From the NCBI GenBank assembly GCA_002104905.1, contig MCFE01000270.1, positions 1-64,000 of the forward strand: a DNA stretch of 64,000 bases, given 5' to 3'. Below, piece by piece: positions 9,640 through 20,865 of the stretch. Position numbers and translations under genes: made by a program. The notes beneath the pieces were generated by a model. That model did not search any database, was not told the DNA's origin, and worked only from the letters and a program-made list of their open reading frames with translations. The first letter of the stretch is position 1; every line of letters starts with the position of its first letter. This DNA comes from Basidiobolus meristosporus CBS 931.73 (Eukaryota > Basidiobolomycota > Basidiobolomycetes > Basidiobolales > Basidiobolaceae).

Positions 9640-10989
9640 CTATTTCCATTAAAACTTCAGTTGTACCTCAATTGCCAGTTGTATTGACCTAAACAAGTCT
9701 CTACCCTACACTAACTTTATGCCTAACCCACACGCAACAAGTAACTCAGTTAAAATCTACCACTCAATAAGTATTTCTGATGTAATGCTCTGGTTTTATA
9801 GCTTTGGTGGAAACCCAACAGCTTTATGACACTGTTCATTGACTGGTTCCCACATGACCTGGTCTTCAGCCAGCACTGCAAGGTCTAGCACCTCATATGC
9901 CAGTCTTTGCAACAAATCCTTGCAATATTTAAGTGTGTTTTGCTCAGCACAGCTTTTGAAGAAGTGCTGCAACCTCTTGGTTTGCCTATTAATGCTCCAA
10001 AATCCCACCAAAGGCATTGTGACAGTCATTCAAGTTGTTGATGCTGTAGCCTTGTCTGTCAGTGAGATCCCCACTCTGTTAGCAATGGAGGATGTGGAGG
10101 ATGTGGAGGCTGTGGTAGACAAATTGCATTTTTCTGCAAACTCATCTACCTTGCTGGAGTGTAGCCCAACTAGCTGTACTTCCAACTCTTGTAAAAGCTG
10201 CTGTTTTCTTGTTGGTAATTTTCCTCAGCTATGATGGGATTCAGTCTGTTCTGGGCTTGTTGCATTGATTGGCAAGAACTACAGTTTCTTTTTCAAGCTT
10301 CCCTGTCTCAGACTTGGGTAGACATTTTTGCCATTACCTATTCCTTTATCACTGCCAGGTCTTTCACTGCTACTTTGTCTGAGTGCTTCTTGTAACAAAC
10401 TACATTTTTTCCTTGAAAAATGCTGATCTGGTGCATCTGTTTTGGCCTGCATGTCCCATGCTGGCACTCTTCTGGCAGCCTGATGTTTCTTTTCTACTTG
10501 TTTAAGCTCTCAACCATAGTTGTGATGGCTCCTGTAAAAGCTGCAGGTTTTTATCACTGCCAGGTCCTTCACTGCTACTTTGACTGAGTGTTTCTTGAGT
10601 GGTGCTACGCTTTTTCCTTGATAAATATTGTACTGATGCATCCATGTCTGCCTGCTTGTCCCTAATTGGCACTCTTCCAGCTATCTGACAGCTCTTTGAT
10701 GCCTGTCTAGAGCTTTTGGCACTGTCAGCAATGGGCTCTTGAAGAAGCCGCTGGTTTTTAGCCATGGCACCCTTGTTCTACTGCCTTTGATAGCTTCTGC
10801 TATTCTTAAGATACTTTCATACAATACCAATGCTGGCCCAGAATCCATTTGCCCATTTGAATCCAGGATGATGCTCATGGAGCAAGTCAAGTGCACTCTG
10901 CATAGCCTTGAGTTCCTGATGGACCCATGGTATGCAAGCCTTAAGGTGATGGCATGCTAGACTTCTGACAGCCTCCTGAATACTAGCCC
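9640..10989 (-). pseudogene. CACTA accessory protein, copy beta (C-terminal two thirds)
   Basis: On the minus strand, from 10989 down, the protein reads 'SLACHHLKA', 'GFKWANGFWASIG', 'KYLKNSRSYQR'. Two tandem modules follow, each with 'QEP', 'SSRQ', 'VAGRVPIRDKQA', 'LSRK', 'TQETLSQSSS', 'GPGSDK' (10765-10502 and 10480-10300). After them come a conserved 'VEIPL' region and a C-terminal domain (10029-9796: 'RLQHFFKSCAEQNTL', 'LLQRLAYEVLDLAVLAED', 'MWEPVNEQCHKAVGF'). The end motif 'AIEVQLKF' lies near 9680. Stops and shifts break the frame. The function is not known; the composition is polar and serine/glutamine rich. Confidence 0.65.
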
Positions 10990-11222
10990 ACTCTTCATTA
11001 TGAGAATTTTGAACGCAATTTATGATGGAAGTAATGGGCAGCTAATTACCAAGTTGGCATGGATGCTAGATGGTCTAGTCTCCTCCAGGAGAATTTGTTT
11101 GCTTGCATGCTCATAAGCTAATAGAAGGGATACTGAGAGTTGTCAATTTTGAGAAACTTGGAATTCAGCTGATATTATAATGGTATTTTGCTGGCCTTTT
11201 CTTAGTTATTTTCTTAGGCAAT
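10990..11222 (+). repeat. Unassigned repeat U, copy 1
   Basis: About 230 bp are homologous to 30985-31215 in inverse orientation, with the clearest block 'ggtctagtctcctcc' and 'gttgtcaattttgag'. Both copies sit inside CACTA accessory-gene relics. No coding potential or terminal inverted repeat is evident. Confidence 0.5.
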
Positions 11223-11572
11223 AGACTTGTTCCGTTGGATAGTGCCACATTGCGCCATGAGTGCCAAATAGTGCCATAGTGTGCCTGAGAGTCATAGCAG
11301 ACCTAAACTTGGCCACAGAGTGTGGCATATGGTTCTTCATATTCATGCAAAGCAGCCCCTGTGTTTCACCTACAGTGCAGGAGAAAATCAATTTTTGAAC
11401 CTTTTTTTTGGGATCAAAATTGTGCATGACATAAAAGAGCACAGACAGACTGAAGATATGCATCTGGTACATAATACCCATGGCACTCTAAATCTAGCCC
11501 CACAGGCTTGTAGCATGTCACAAAGGTGCATGGCAATATCTTGGTCCACTGGTACTATCTGGCACTATATTT
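11223..11572 (+). mobile_element. Harbinger-related MITE, one arm
   Basis: It begins AGACTTGTTCCGTTGGATAG, the terminal repeat shared with Harb-1 and the MITEs at 43510 and 57879, and is preceded by aat. The sequence follows the long left arm of the MITE at 57879-58220. It stops at 'tggcactat' near 11572, where Tnp2 sequence starts. No opposite end is seen, so it is probably truncated. Confidence 0.65.
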
Positions 11573-12448
11573 AAATATTAGCCCTAAAGTAGAACCAAAC
11601 TTTGAATCAATTGCCAAAGATACTTTATGGAGCCAAGTGAGCCCAGTAGTTCATCTACTGGTAAGTGATGTAATGTTGTGGCTAGAGAAGTGGTGTGTTT
11701 GCACTAATAGCAGTAATGGGGGCTTTGAAGATTTATTATTACTACTTGCCAAAATCATTCCAGGGTGCAACTTACCATATACACAATTCAAGTGGACAGC
11801 CATCATGTGGCTGGCAACATATAGCCCAAAGACTGTGCTGATCCCAGCATGTGTCAGCAGTTGCATGGCGCTCACATCCAAAAATGCCACCATTGCAATG
11901 TGTCCAAATTGTCAGGAATCCGCCACCATTGAGAGAAAACATTGTTCACACTTCTGGCATATTCCAGTAATACCTTCTATAAAGAGACATATGCAGTCCA
12001 ACAAATATTGCAAAGCTATACAGTACTGCACTCAGTATCAATCAAGTGCAAACATATTCAATATACTTGATGGCAAACATTACAAACAGCTAAGAAGCAA
12101 GTGCTACTTTGAAGGTATGTATGACTATACCTTTGCCTTGGCACTTGATTGATTCTCATTAAACAGTACTCTACCAGCAAATCCTGCTGGCCACTGATTC
12201 TCATCAACCTGAATCTGCCACCCATCCTATGGTATCAGAGTAAAAATTTGATTGTAGTCTCACTGGTATCTGGGCCTAAATGACCATCCACCCTAAATAG
12301 ATACCTATGTCCATTGCTGGATGAATATCCTATTCTTTTCAGCAGGTTAACAGTAAATGGCCATCATCTAAGAGTGCATATTATTATCTGCATTGGAGAT
12401 ACCCCAGCCATCAGCAAGATAGCTGGTTTTTCTGGGCACAATAGACAG

Positions 12449-14324
12449 TGTGGTGGTGTAAAAGTCCAAGGTAGAGATATGTCCAACACTTCTCAAGTGT
12501 TTTGTGTGTGGGGTGTTCACTGGGTGCAATAACCTCTTGCAAAACCTTGCTAGGAATACTTGGGTTTTGTCTCTACACTTAAGTGAAGGGGAATAAAGCC
12601 ATAAGCTTGTCAAGCAAAAACTATTGAGCTATAATCCCCAACTTAGTTGGTGTCTTAACAAAAGTATGTGCTGGGCTCAGTGTCCTTTGAGATGACCATG
12701 TACTAAAGCTTCCAAAGTCAAAATAACTGTAAGCTACACCAGCAGGGACTTGATAAGAATGCAGCTGTGGTAAATAGTTACAAAGACAGAAAAGTATCTT
12801 TGCCAGTACAAGAACAAACTTGGGAAAGAATCAAATATAACAAAAGATACCTGCTCTGAGTATTCTTCACAAGTGGTGCCTCCAAGGTCAGTCAGCTGTC
12901 AGTGTGGTTTCCTGGGAGTGTCCTGTAGTCTGGGGTTGGAATCAGGTAGCAGCAGGTAGCAGTGATCACACTAATGAACAAGTTGGTATATTGATAAAAG
13001 GGATGATGATTATTGTTGAGGGATTGCCTCCCTTACATACTTTTCTCACTGACCAAGCGGTGTGGTAGGGTAAACATACCTTCCACAGACAAGTTTATTC
13101 ATATAGTCATTATGATATACTTATCCATATTTTATCTTATCAGTATTATCCTATTCTTCTTTTGCCCATATGATCAGTATTATCCCCATATGATGTTTAC
13201 CTTGATTAGTTATTAGCATTTGTTATTCCATATGTTATTCAGCTTTGTGATCAGTATATGTATCTACACAAGGCAAGTACCTGCATCAGTACCTGTGACA
13301 TATGACCTAGGTTTGTGTTACCATCCCTATCATTTCAATACCATTTATGGTATTTCTATGTTGCACAGGTTTCAGACTACTGATTCCTGATTGGTTGAAT
13401 GTGCTGTGCCTTTTAGAACCTTCCAGGACATTCTTGGCATATTTTTAGCTCATAGTGATGTCATCAAGAATTCCACTGATACCTAGAATCTTCTAGAACC
13501 TTGTCATTAGTAATCACTTGGCAATCAGGAAAAGTATTTAAGGGAAAGCAATCCCTCATCAATAAATAATCCCTTCTATCAGTAACACTTCTACCTTATT
13601 GATTAGCAGTTGATCACTGCACCTGCCTTCAACAGTACATCTCAGACCTGCCATCAAGGAGCTTTTCAGCGTAGTGCACAAGACACACAGAGGCCTTTGG
13701 AGACACTTGGAGCACCCAGGAAGCTAGAGAAGCAGGAGCTTTTACCGTAGTGACATATTGACCAAGACACCAGCAGTTTAGACACAGAGGTTATTGCACC
13801 CATCAGACACCTGATGCACCTTGAGTTGTGTAGCTTCTCCCAGGAGTACCTCTACACCACCACAGTGGTTACTAATCATGGTGTTCCAGAAGGTTCTGGA
13901 GATCAATAGAAATCTTAATGACATGAGAATGAGCTAAGAATATTCCAAGTAGGTGCCAGAAGGTTCTAAGAGGCACAATGCATCCCACCAATCAGGAATC
14001 TGTACTCTGAGACCTGTGTAACCTAGGGATACCATATATGGTATAAGAATGGTGGGGATGGTGACACAGTTTGGTCATGTATCACAAGTACTGGTGCAGG
14101 TACTTGCCTAATATAGAAGCACTTAAAGCTAGTAATATTACATACAGTAAGGGACAACTTATGCAATTAGGTAAGCAGGTGTGATAGTCAGCCATCTTAT
14201 GGAATAGAACTGATCAAGTATGACAAATGGGATTAAACTAAAATAAGTGTAGTAGAGAAGTAGGGAAGTAGCAAATATGGGAATGAGCACATCTGTCAGT
14301 GGGTGTCACTGTGACCCCATTACA
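12449..14324 (-). mobile_element. LTR-1 copy B, solo LTR inserted in Tnp2
   Basis: On the minus strand it starts TGTAATGGGGTCACAGTGAC at 14324 and ends CACCACCACA at 12449. It is flanked by acag on both sides (12445-12448, 14325-14328). The unoccupied site is visible in copy gamma near 25938 ('cacaatacacggtattgctg'). The span of 1876 bp minus the nested 804-bp LTR leaves 1072 bp, in line with the 1070 and 1080 bp of the other complete copies. Confidence 0.78.
13061..13864 (+). mobile_element. Divergent LTR nested in LTR-1 copy B
   Basis: It begins TGTGGTAGGGTAAACATACC and ends CTACACCACCACA, a diverged and shorter (804 bp) relative of LTR-1 in the opposite orientation. It has 'tatttaagggaaagcaatccc' and AATAAA in the equivalent positions. 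On both sides the minus-strand host LTR is continuous ('ctgaccaag' then 'ttactaatcatggtgttcc', compare 27505-27530). Flanking bases agcgg and gtggt do not form a clear target duplication. Confidence 0.6.
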
Positions 14325-15840
14325 ACAGTATTGCTGTTGAATGTGTGAGACCCAGGGGATTTATTCCATAACTCACACACAGTATTACTACCCAAGCTCC
14401 AACACTAAGAAAATCATCTTACCACACAGAGAATGTACAGAAGTCAGCATGTGAATGCAGCAAAGTTAACAAGCTATAAGCCATTGGCCAGAATGTGAAA
14501 TCAATTGGAAACCAGGGATACCTAAGATAGAGGGTGTATGTTGGAGCAAAAACTGTCCACTGGGAGCAATGCATTTGCTTTTCAACAATATCCCTATACT
14601 GATGATCAAGTTGCACATAGGGCATTTCAAACTAAATGAGCCCATCAAGGTACTGGAAAAATTTGAAAGAATTGCCAAGATATTACAGAGTATCTGCTAC
14701 CATAAGTACTTCTTGCAAGCTCCAACCAATATTCTTACGCATATGCAACAATACAAATGCAAAGACTGGATGAACTGGATATGTATTTATTCAAGTAGGG
14801 TTCTGAAGCCATACTACCAAGAGTATATTGGAAGCAATGGGAATCATATATGGACATTGTAGGTATTTTTATCCAGAAGTAGATCACCAATGCCAGCTTA
14901 ACAAATCTACAGCTGTTGTGCAAGGAGTCTGTAATGGGATTTGAGTGGCTATACTATAAACATAATGCTGAACATGTATATCTCTGCTGCTACTGTAGTC
15001 ATTCTCAACTCCATGTTGCTTGGTGTGTGGATAATATTGGGCCTTGCTTCACCTTTTGGGAGTTTCCTATGGGGCATATGTGTGGGGAGATAGGAAGACA
15101 AGTCAAGTTGCTGGTGCTACCATATCCCAATCTCATCAAGAATATTACCTTCAAGTCCATCATGCATGTGATGAGCTGGCAAATGGAGGACAGCCAGGAA
15201 GATTTGCAAAATACTGAGGACAGATGTGCACATGGAGACACCTATGCCTATAGCACTAAGAAGTTAAGCAGCCCCAATGCATGGATAATCAGTTAAGTAA
15301 TGCAAAGTTGGGTTGGGTGTAACAAGCAACTAATTTCTATTAGGAAAGCTCTACCAAGTTATGCCAGATTTCTCATGGTCACAAGCCAACTTCCACACAG
15401 TTCAATATGGGAATCACACAAACAAGAGCCAGAGTGCTCCAATAAGGGGGACTAGAATCCAGCAGTAAAAAGGCTAAATACCATGAAGTACTTTGCGGAT
15501 ATTCAGGAGGTATTCATGGCAGAAGTAGCAACAACCAAGCATATGTTTGCAAGATGAATATGATATCAGCAGTACAAGGTATATGACAACTTTGCAAGTA
15601 TCACACTAAAAAGCAGTAAAGTTGCAATAATAAAAGTATGTCAATTGAGGCAGGTGTGTGCATCTGTAGAGGTAAGTCAGCAGGAGGCCATAGTTTCTTT
15701 GATTTGAACTATATGTGGAATACTCAAGTTAGTAGTGGATAAGCAAATAAAGTGGGGTGCTTCTACAGTGGAATGTATGAATTGCACAAGGGCAGGTAGA
15801 AAAGGAAATGTTATTTGGTAAATTGTTATGGTAGCATTAT

Positions 15841-16223
15841 ACAGTACTGGCGCTAGGCTGCCATACAGCCATAATAATGCCATCTGAGACTTGTTGTGAA
15901 GCCATCAAAATCCCATCAAGTTTTTGGCTGTAAAAGGCAACTTGATTTCCTAGCCTGTTAGATCCATTTAAAATAGTTGTAAAGTGAATTGAGACCTCAA
16001 CAATGCCTTGCAATTATTGGCACAGCACCAATCAAGCCCTGCCAAGTTTTATAACTTCATTTGGCAGTAAAATTAGCAAAATGCCATTGTGATCCCATCA
16101 TACAATGTCAAGAGGGTCACTGATTCCAAGTTGTTGGTATTATGACAGTCTTCAAACAGGATGCTGATGGCTGATTTGGATTGGATCCACCCCTGGGACC
16201 AAATTACTCTTCATAGGAACTGA
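15841..16223. other. Degenerate CACTA-derived sequence without a readable gene
   Basis: The stretch lies between the Tnp2 C-terminus and an accessory-gene fragment. Scattered stops occur in all frames. I see no signal beyond short A/T-rich and 'gtgatcccatcat' segments that may belong to the element's other terminus. Confidence 0.3.
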
Positions 16224-16643
16224 CAGACAAAGTAATAACATCAAGAACTCAAAAGGTTATCACAATGCCTTTGGTGGAATTTTGGAACATTAACAGGCAC
16301 ACCAAGAGTTTGCAGCACATATTCAAGAGCAGTGCTTAAGAAAGCAAACTTGAATATTGCAAGTACCAATTGCAAAGACTGGCAGATGAGGTGTTAGACC
16401 TTGCAGTGCTGACTGAAGGCCAGGATGTGTGGGAACCAGTGAATGAACAATGGCATAAAGTTGTAGGGTTCCTGCCAAAGTTGTAGAAACAGAGTGTTAC
16501 AGCAGAACTATTATTGAGTGATGGATCTTAAAGGAGTTACTTGTTGAATGTGGAGTTGGGCTTAATGCTAGTGTAGGGTATAGGGACTTGTATAGGTCAA
16601 TACAATTGGCAATTGAGGTACAACTGAAGTTTCAATGGAAATA
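16224..16643 (+). pseudogene. CACTA accessory protein C-terminal fragment
   Basis: It aligns with 63790-64000 and, inverted, with 9640-10070. The readable pieces are 'RLADEVLDLAVLTE', 'WEPVNEQWHK', 'VVGFLPKL', then 'ELLVECGVGL' and 'IQLAIEVQLKFQWK' ending in a stop. It is the last quarter of the gene, in plus orientation and separated from its N-terminus. Confidence 0.6.
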
Positions 16644-17059
16644 AATCTATTTGTATGCATGAAAAGTAAGAGAAGTGGCTGAGTCAGGAAGTAAGGAGTG
16701 TGAAAAAGAGGCAATAGCCAATCAATACACACAAATGTTGGAGATAATAGAGTGTTCATGATCAGAAGTAAGAAAATTGGCAGAGAATCAATCAAAAGCC
16801 ACTTTTGTATTGTTATGATGAAATATTTTGACCAAGTATTTTATGATATCTGGGGTGCATTTATTTTTTGACAATTGTTCCATGGTGTCCTGATAGAATC
16901 AATACCTCTTAGTCATAGGACTTAGAATTTGTGATGGCCTTTTGACAGTATCACCATATTAATTTTTCATAGGGACTCTACTTCCTTTAGAGCTACACCC
17001 AACTATACACAAGACCAATGTTGGACCAGAATTTCTCTGCTAATATTTCAGCCACTCTC
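16644..17059. other. CACTA subterminal region and unassigned sequence
   Basis: 16644-16985 is the inverse equivalent of 22080-22409 ('tgatggccttttgacag', 'tacctcttagtcat'). From about 16985 to 17059 I can assign nothing. Confidence 0.45.
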
Positions 17060-19741
17060 AGACAATTCAAGATTCTACACTTAGTTGTCACTGAGGCTCA
17101 GTTAAACCATTCAAGAGCTTTATTGCACTTTCTCTTGGATACAACAATCATATCCATAGTTCTGATTGTGCTGGCTGACAACTCACACTGAATATGAGAT
17201 ATTTGGACATGGCCCAAGCTTAATTTTCATTAAACTGCCATCTATAGTTTGATAAGGAAAGTCAGGGCTTTCAGATAGCACAAAGCTCTCTTGATTTAGT
17301 TGAGCTTTGACCCAGTTAAGGTTTGTCTCCATAGGGGTAGCTGATGTTTTACAGTCTTCCACTTGGTACTACTTTAGTATATCCTGAATATACTTGGATT
17401 GACTTAAGGTGGGCACTTTTGTCTAAGGAGGACTTTAACTTAAAGTGGTAACTGAGTTCTCCTAGATTAGACATCTTAAGCATCTCAGAGAGGCTGGATT
17501 TTGTCTCTTCCATTGTTTTCAGGTTATTTGTGGCTATAATAAGATCATCCCCATATAGAGCTTATAGGGCTGGATTTGCTCTATCTGGCATATGGTTTAC
17601 ACAGTAGTCAGCAGTACTCCTATTGAAGCTCCATGATTCCTAAAAATAATATATTTTTCAATTTTAGGCTCTAAGCAATTATTTTGGGCCATATGCAGAC
17701 TTTTTAAGCTTGCAGACCAGATGGCAGTTATCCTGGTCATCAAGCCCATCAGGCTGGTCTGTGTGTATATACTCATCATTTTCAACATTCATCCATGCAG
17801 TTTCTACATCCATTTGGTGCATAAGAAACTTATATTGGCTGCAATAGCAAATATTAATATGATGGAATTATGCTTGGCTACTGTAGCAAAGGTCCCAGTA
17901 CAGTCAAGTCCTTCTGTTTGAGAGTGGCACTTGACTACAAGACTTGCTTTCTATTGTTTATTTGTATCATTATCCATGTATTTTGTCTTGAAGACCCATC
18001 TGAATCCAATTGATTTTTGGTTAGCTGGTCATTTGACTAAGTCCCAAATATGATTTTGAACCAGGGCCTGAAGCTCCTCAGTGATTACAGGTCTCCAAAA
18101 CTTTGCCTGAGGACAATCTGAGGCCTCTTTTACAGTCTAGGGCTCATCCATGGGGACTGAATAGGCATGGACTGAGTTTTTACCCTCATTATATAGCACT
18201 TTGGGACATTTCAGGTCTGATGGGGTCTCCTGGCTTGTGATACTATAATGATCACTACTGGAATATTCCTGGGCACTGATTCAGGCTGAGCCAAGGTTTT
18301 GGACGTCCCTGGAGTCAGAAAGCTGCATTGTTTTGCTCTGGAGCAATCCTGACTTTTGGTAGACCTGAGATCAGATTTTTGTCATCATCTAATATCATTT
18401 TTTGAAAGATTTTGAATTATCATCAAACATTATATTGATGGAGTGGTTCAGCCACTTTTCTATAGTACTGAGGAGTCTGTTTGCTTGACTCTCTTTGTAG
18501 TAGCCCAGAAATATACATTTTATACTTATTGGCTCAAATCTTGACAGGTTTCCAGACAGTTTCCTGGCATATGCTGTGCTCCCAAATATTCTTATACTAT
18601 ATCCATACAATGCCTCAAGTAGAGTAGAGTCCAAAATACTCTATTAGAGTTCTTATTTTCAAGATATTCAGCTATGGCAATTGATTCTGCATAAGAATTG
18701 TACAAATATTCTTAATCATGGATCATAGATCTTGCTGTATCCACAATTGATCAATTTGCATGTTCTGCTACTTCACTCTTTTGTGGGGAGTACAGCAAAG
18801 TAGTCTCTAGCTTTATCCCATGAATTTTGCAGCAGTAAATGAGGAGTTTTGCGGTGTATTCACTACCATTGTCAGTGTGTTTTTTCTTAATTTTTTCACC
18901 AGTTTCTCTCTCTACCATGGCTTTATGCTCCCTGAGCTTAGATTGAGGCTGTTACTTCCTTTCCATGAGGTAGACCTTCATGTATTGTACATAACCATCA
19001 ACAAAAGTGATTAAATACCTCATCCTACCCATGGATAAACTTTGAATTGGTATACACAGATCTGTGTGAGCTGAATCTACTTATTTCTTAGTTATAGTTA
19101 GCCCAAAGCTCTTGAGCAGTTGTCTGGCTTGTTTCCCATATACAGAGACTTCACAGTGCTGCAACTGGCAGGGAGAGCAGCTTTTACTTTGCATATCAGC
19201 TGATCATAGAGCATTTTGCACATAAAATGAAAAGTGATGTGTCCAACTCTGCTATACTAAAGCATTGGTGCTTCTTCATTTCAGTTGCTTGTACTGGCTT
19301 CCAGATATGATTGAATAGAAGTCAACTTGTATAGATTCTGAGCTGTGATACCCAGAGCATTATGGGCACCATTAGATCAGTAATTTTACATATAGAATGT
19401 AAAAGCTGAAACTGAGTTCTTCTGCAGCAGCCTTGCTTACAAATATTAGGTTCTTGGCTATTTCTGTTACATAAAATACTTCTTCAAGGTAAGTATGTGG
19501 ATTCCTCAACTGCTTCTAAGGTTTACAGAGAAAGTTCCATCTCCAAATGCATTAGGTGCTCTATTGTCACCCATGAAACCTTCTTGACTAGAATTTTTTG
19601 CTAGTGGGTAAAAAGTTCACCTTGGTGTGTAAAGTGTTGAGATGCTCCAGTATTGGTATACTATATCTGAGATTCCTTGTTTGTAGTCATATTTAGTGCA
19701 GATTTGTATAGTCTGTCTTCAGTTGCGCAGCATTGCCATAC
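17060..19741 (-). pseudogene. Copia-A2 pol relic
   Basis: On the minus strand the protease region ('YSIPILEHLNTLH'-like, about 19660) is heavily damaged. Integrase segments are visible near 19280-18660. A good open stretch at 18634-18395 carries the integrase C-terminal 'GYSIRIFGSTAYARKLSG' and 'CIFLGYYKES'. Reverse transcriptase pieces follow at 17990-17350. The part after about 17150 no longer matches Copia-A1 RNase H well. Confidence 0.72.
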
Positions 19742-20513
19742 TCAAGCTTTTTCTGCTGATAATCTCTCTTTTTGAGGCACTATACTGATGTGCCCTTTCC
19801 TTTTGCAGTAGCTGCAAAACAAGTTGTTACTTCCTTTTAAGGGTCTTGAGTGCCTCTTTTGTTGATGATCATTGATTACTAAATCATCTTCCTCTTCCTT
19901 CTTGCTAGTGCTTGATTTTCTTAATTCTTCATTTAAGTGCCTTTCCTTAACATAATCTACAGTCAAATCTTCAGTTCTGGATGCTGGAGTGGATACAGGA
20001 CACTGAAACTTGTCTTTCAGGTTATTCAGGATGGTAAATACTGCATTCTCATCAGTAGTTAGTATGCCCACATATTCCATCTCATCCACCAGCAGGGTTA
20101 TTCCTTTAGATTCTTTATTGCTTTTCCTGGCTGAATCTTTGTAGTAAATGATTTTGTCTAAGATACATTTTCTTAGCTGCTGGACATGGCTGATTGGTGT
20201 CTCCTAATGCCTTCCCTGCATTCTTTGCAGTTTTTGCTCTTGAGCATCAAATGAGCAATTTGTCTTAAACATAAAGCCATATGCAGTTAAAGGCACTTTG
20301 TTCTTTCTTCTGGTATTTCAAGGCTACCTCTGCCACATCTTTGGGAAGGCACTTTTTTCCCATGACAATATCCCAAAGGCCTCTTTCTTGTAGCTGCATC
20401 TTCATCTTCACCTTCCACACTTGGTAATTGTATCCATCCAACTTTTCAGCAGAGGGAAAAGATCCATTAATAGCAGAAGTAGACACTGCAGAGTGTGACA
20501 GCTTAGAGCTCAT
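19742..20513 (-). pseudogene. Copia-A2 gag relic
   Basis: It starts at the ATG inside the primer site (MSSKLSHSAV, 20513) and reads 'GYNYQVWKVKMKMQLQERGLW' through 'KYQKKEQSAFNC' to a stop near 20265. A second open stretch (20089-19742) has 'MDEMEYVGILTTDENAVFTIL', 'LNEELRKSS' and the zinc knuckle 'CSYCKRKGHIS'. Position and sequence match Copia-A1 gag. Confidence 0.8.
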
Positions 20514-20517
20514 AATC

Positions 20518-20865
20518 TGTTATAAAAGTATCAGAGATACTGCAAGTTATTGGGAAAACAAGTAGATTATGTTGTTTTCACTTAGTGATTGATTAATTGT
20601 AAGCATAGTGTTTGTATGTTTATATGATCTTAGCCAGACAAAAATCTTGAGTAAGTTTTGGGAGGTCCCAAGAACATGTGTGTAAAGTTTGGGGCTGTTA
20701 GGTTAACTTTGAGAATCTTCATGTTCTGGGTATTTGAAATTTTGGCAAAATATTCAAAGTAAGTCCCAACAAGGAATTTGGTCAGTATCCTCTAGAATTT
20801 GTAGGTAATGATCTAAGTGGCTAAGCTACACAAATATTTAGGTGGAATCACAAATTTCTACAACA
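20518..20865 (-). repeat. Copia-A2 5' LTR
   Basis: Reading from 20865 it begins TGTTGTAGAAATTTGTGATT and ends TTTTATAACA at 20518. The family length is 348 bp. It is directly followed on the minus strand by the primer site variant GATTATGAGCTC. Confidence 0.85.

Larger units (their letters stand above)
11573..15840 (+). pseudogene. CACTA Tnp2-type transposase, copy beta (interrupted by LTR-1)
   Basis: Two blocks (11573-12448 and 14325-15840) flank an LTR insertion. The first is open 11526-12152 ('WSQVSPVVHLLVSDV', 'NCQESATIERKHCSH', 'CTQYQSSANIF'), then runs into 'ILINLNLPP'- and 'VSLVSGPK'-like segments and 'ICIGDTPAISKIAGF', hallmarks of the Transposase_21 (Tnp2) family. The second has 'MHLLFNNIPILM', 'MQQYKCKDW', 'SVMGFEWLYYKHNAEH', 'KNITFKSIMHVMSW', and a C-terminal block near 15480-15800. 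Tnp2 proteins cut and paste CACTA elements. The family assignment rests on motif recognition; stops and frameshifts show it is dead. Confidence 0.75.
17060..20865 (-). mobile_element. Ty1/copia retrotransposon Copia-A2, 3' truncated
   Basis: The minus-strand element has a 348-bp 5' LTR (20518-20865), the primer site, gag, protease, integrase and reverse transcriptase. It loses identity in RNase H near 17150-17060, and no 3' LTR is present. Its LTR abuts a plus-strand copia gag fragment (Copia-A3) at 'caactatcaagt', so Copia-A2 probably inserted into an older Copia-A copy whose other side is lost. CpG is practically absent throughout. Confidence 0.82.

Noticed and set aside
11206-11481. Minus-strand open frame of 91 codons
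   Set aside because: It falls inside a non-coding Harbinger MITE arm and is not preserved in the other MITE copies.
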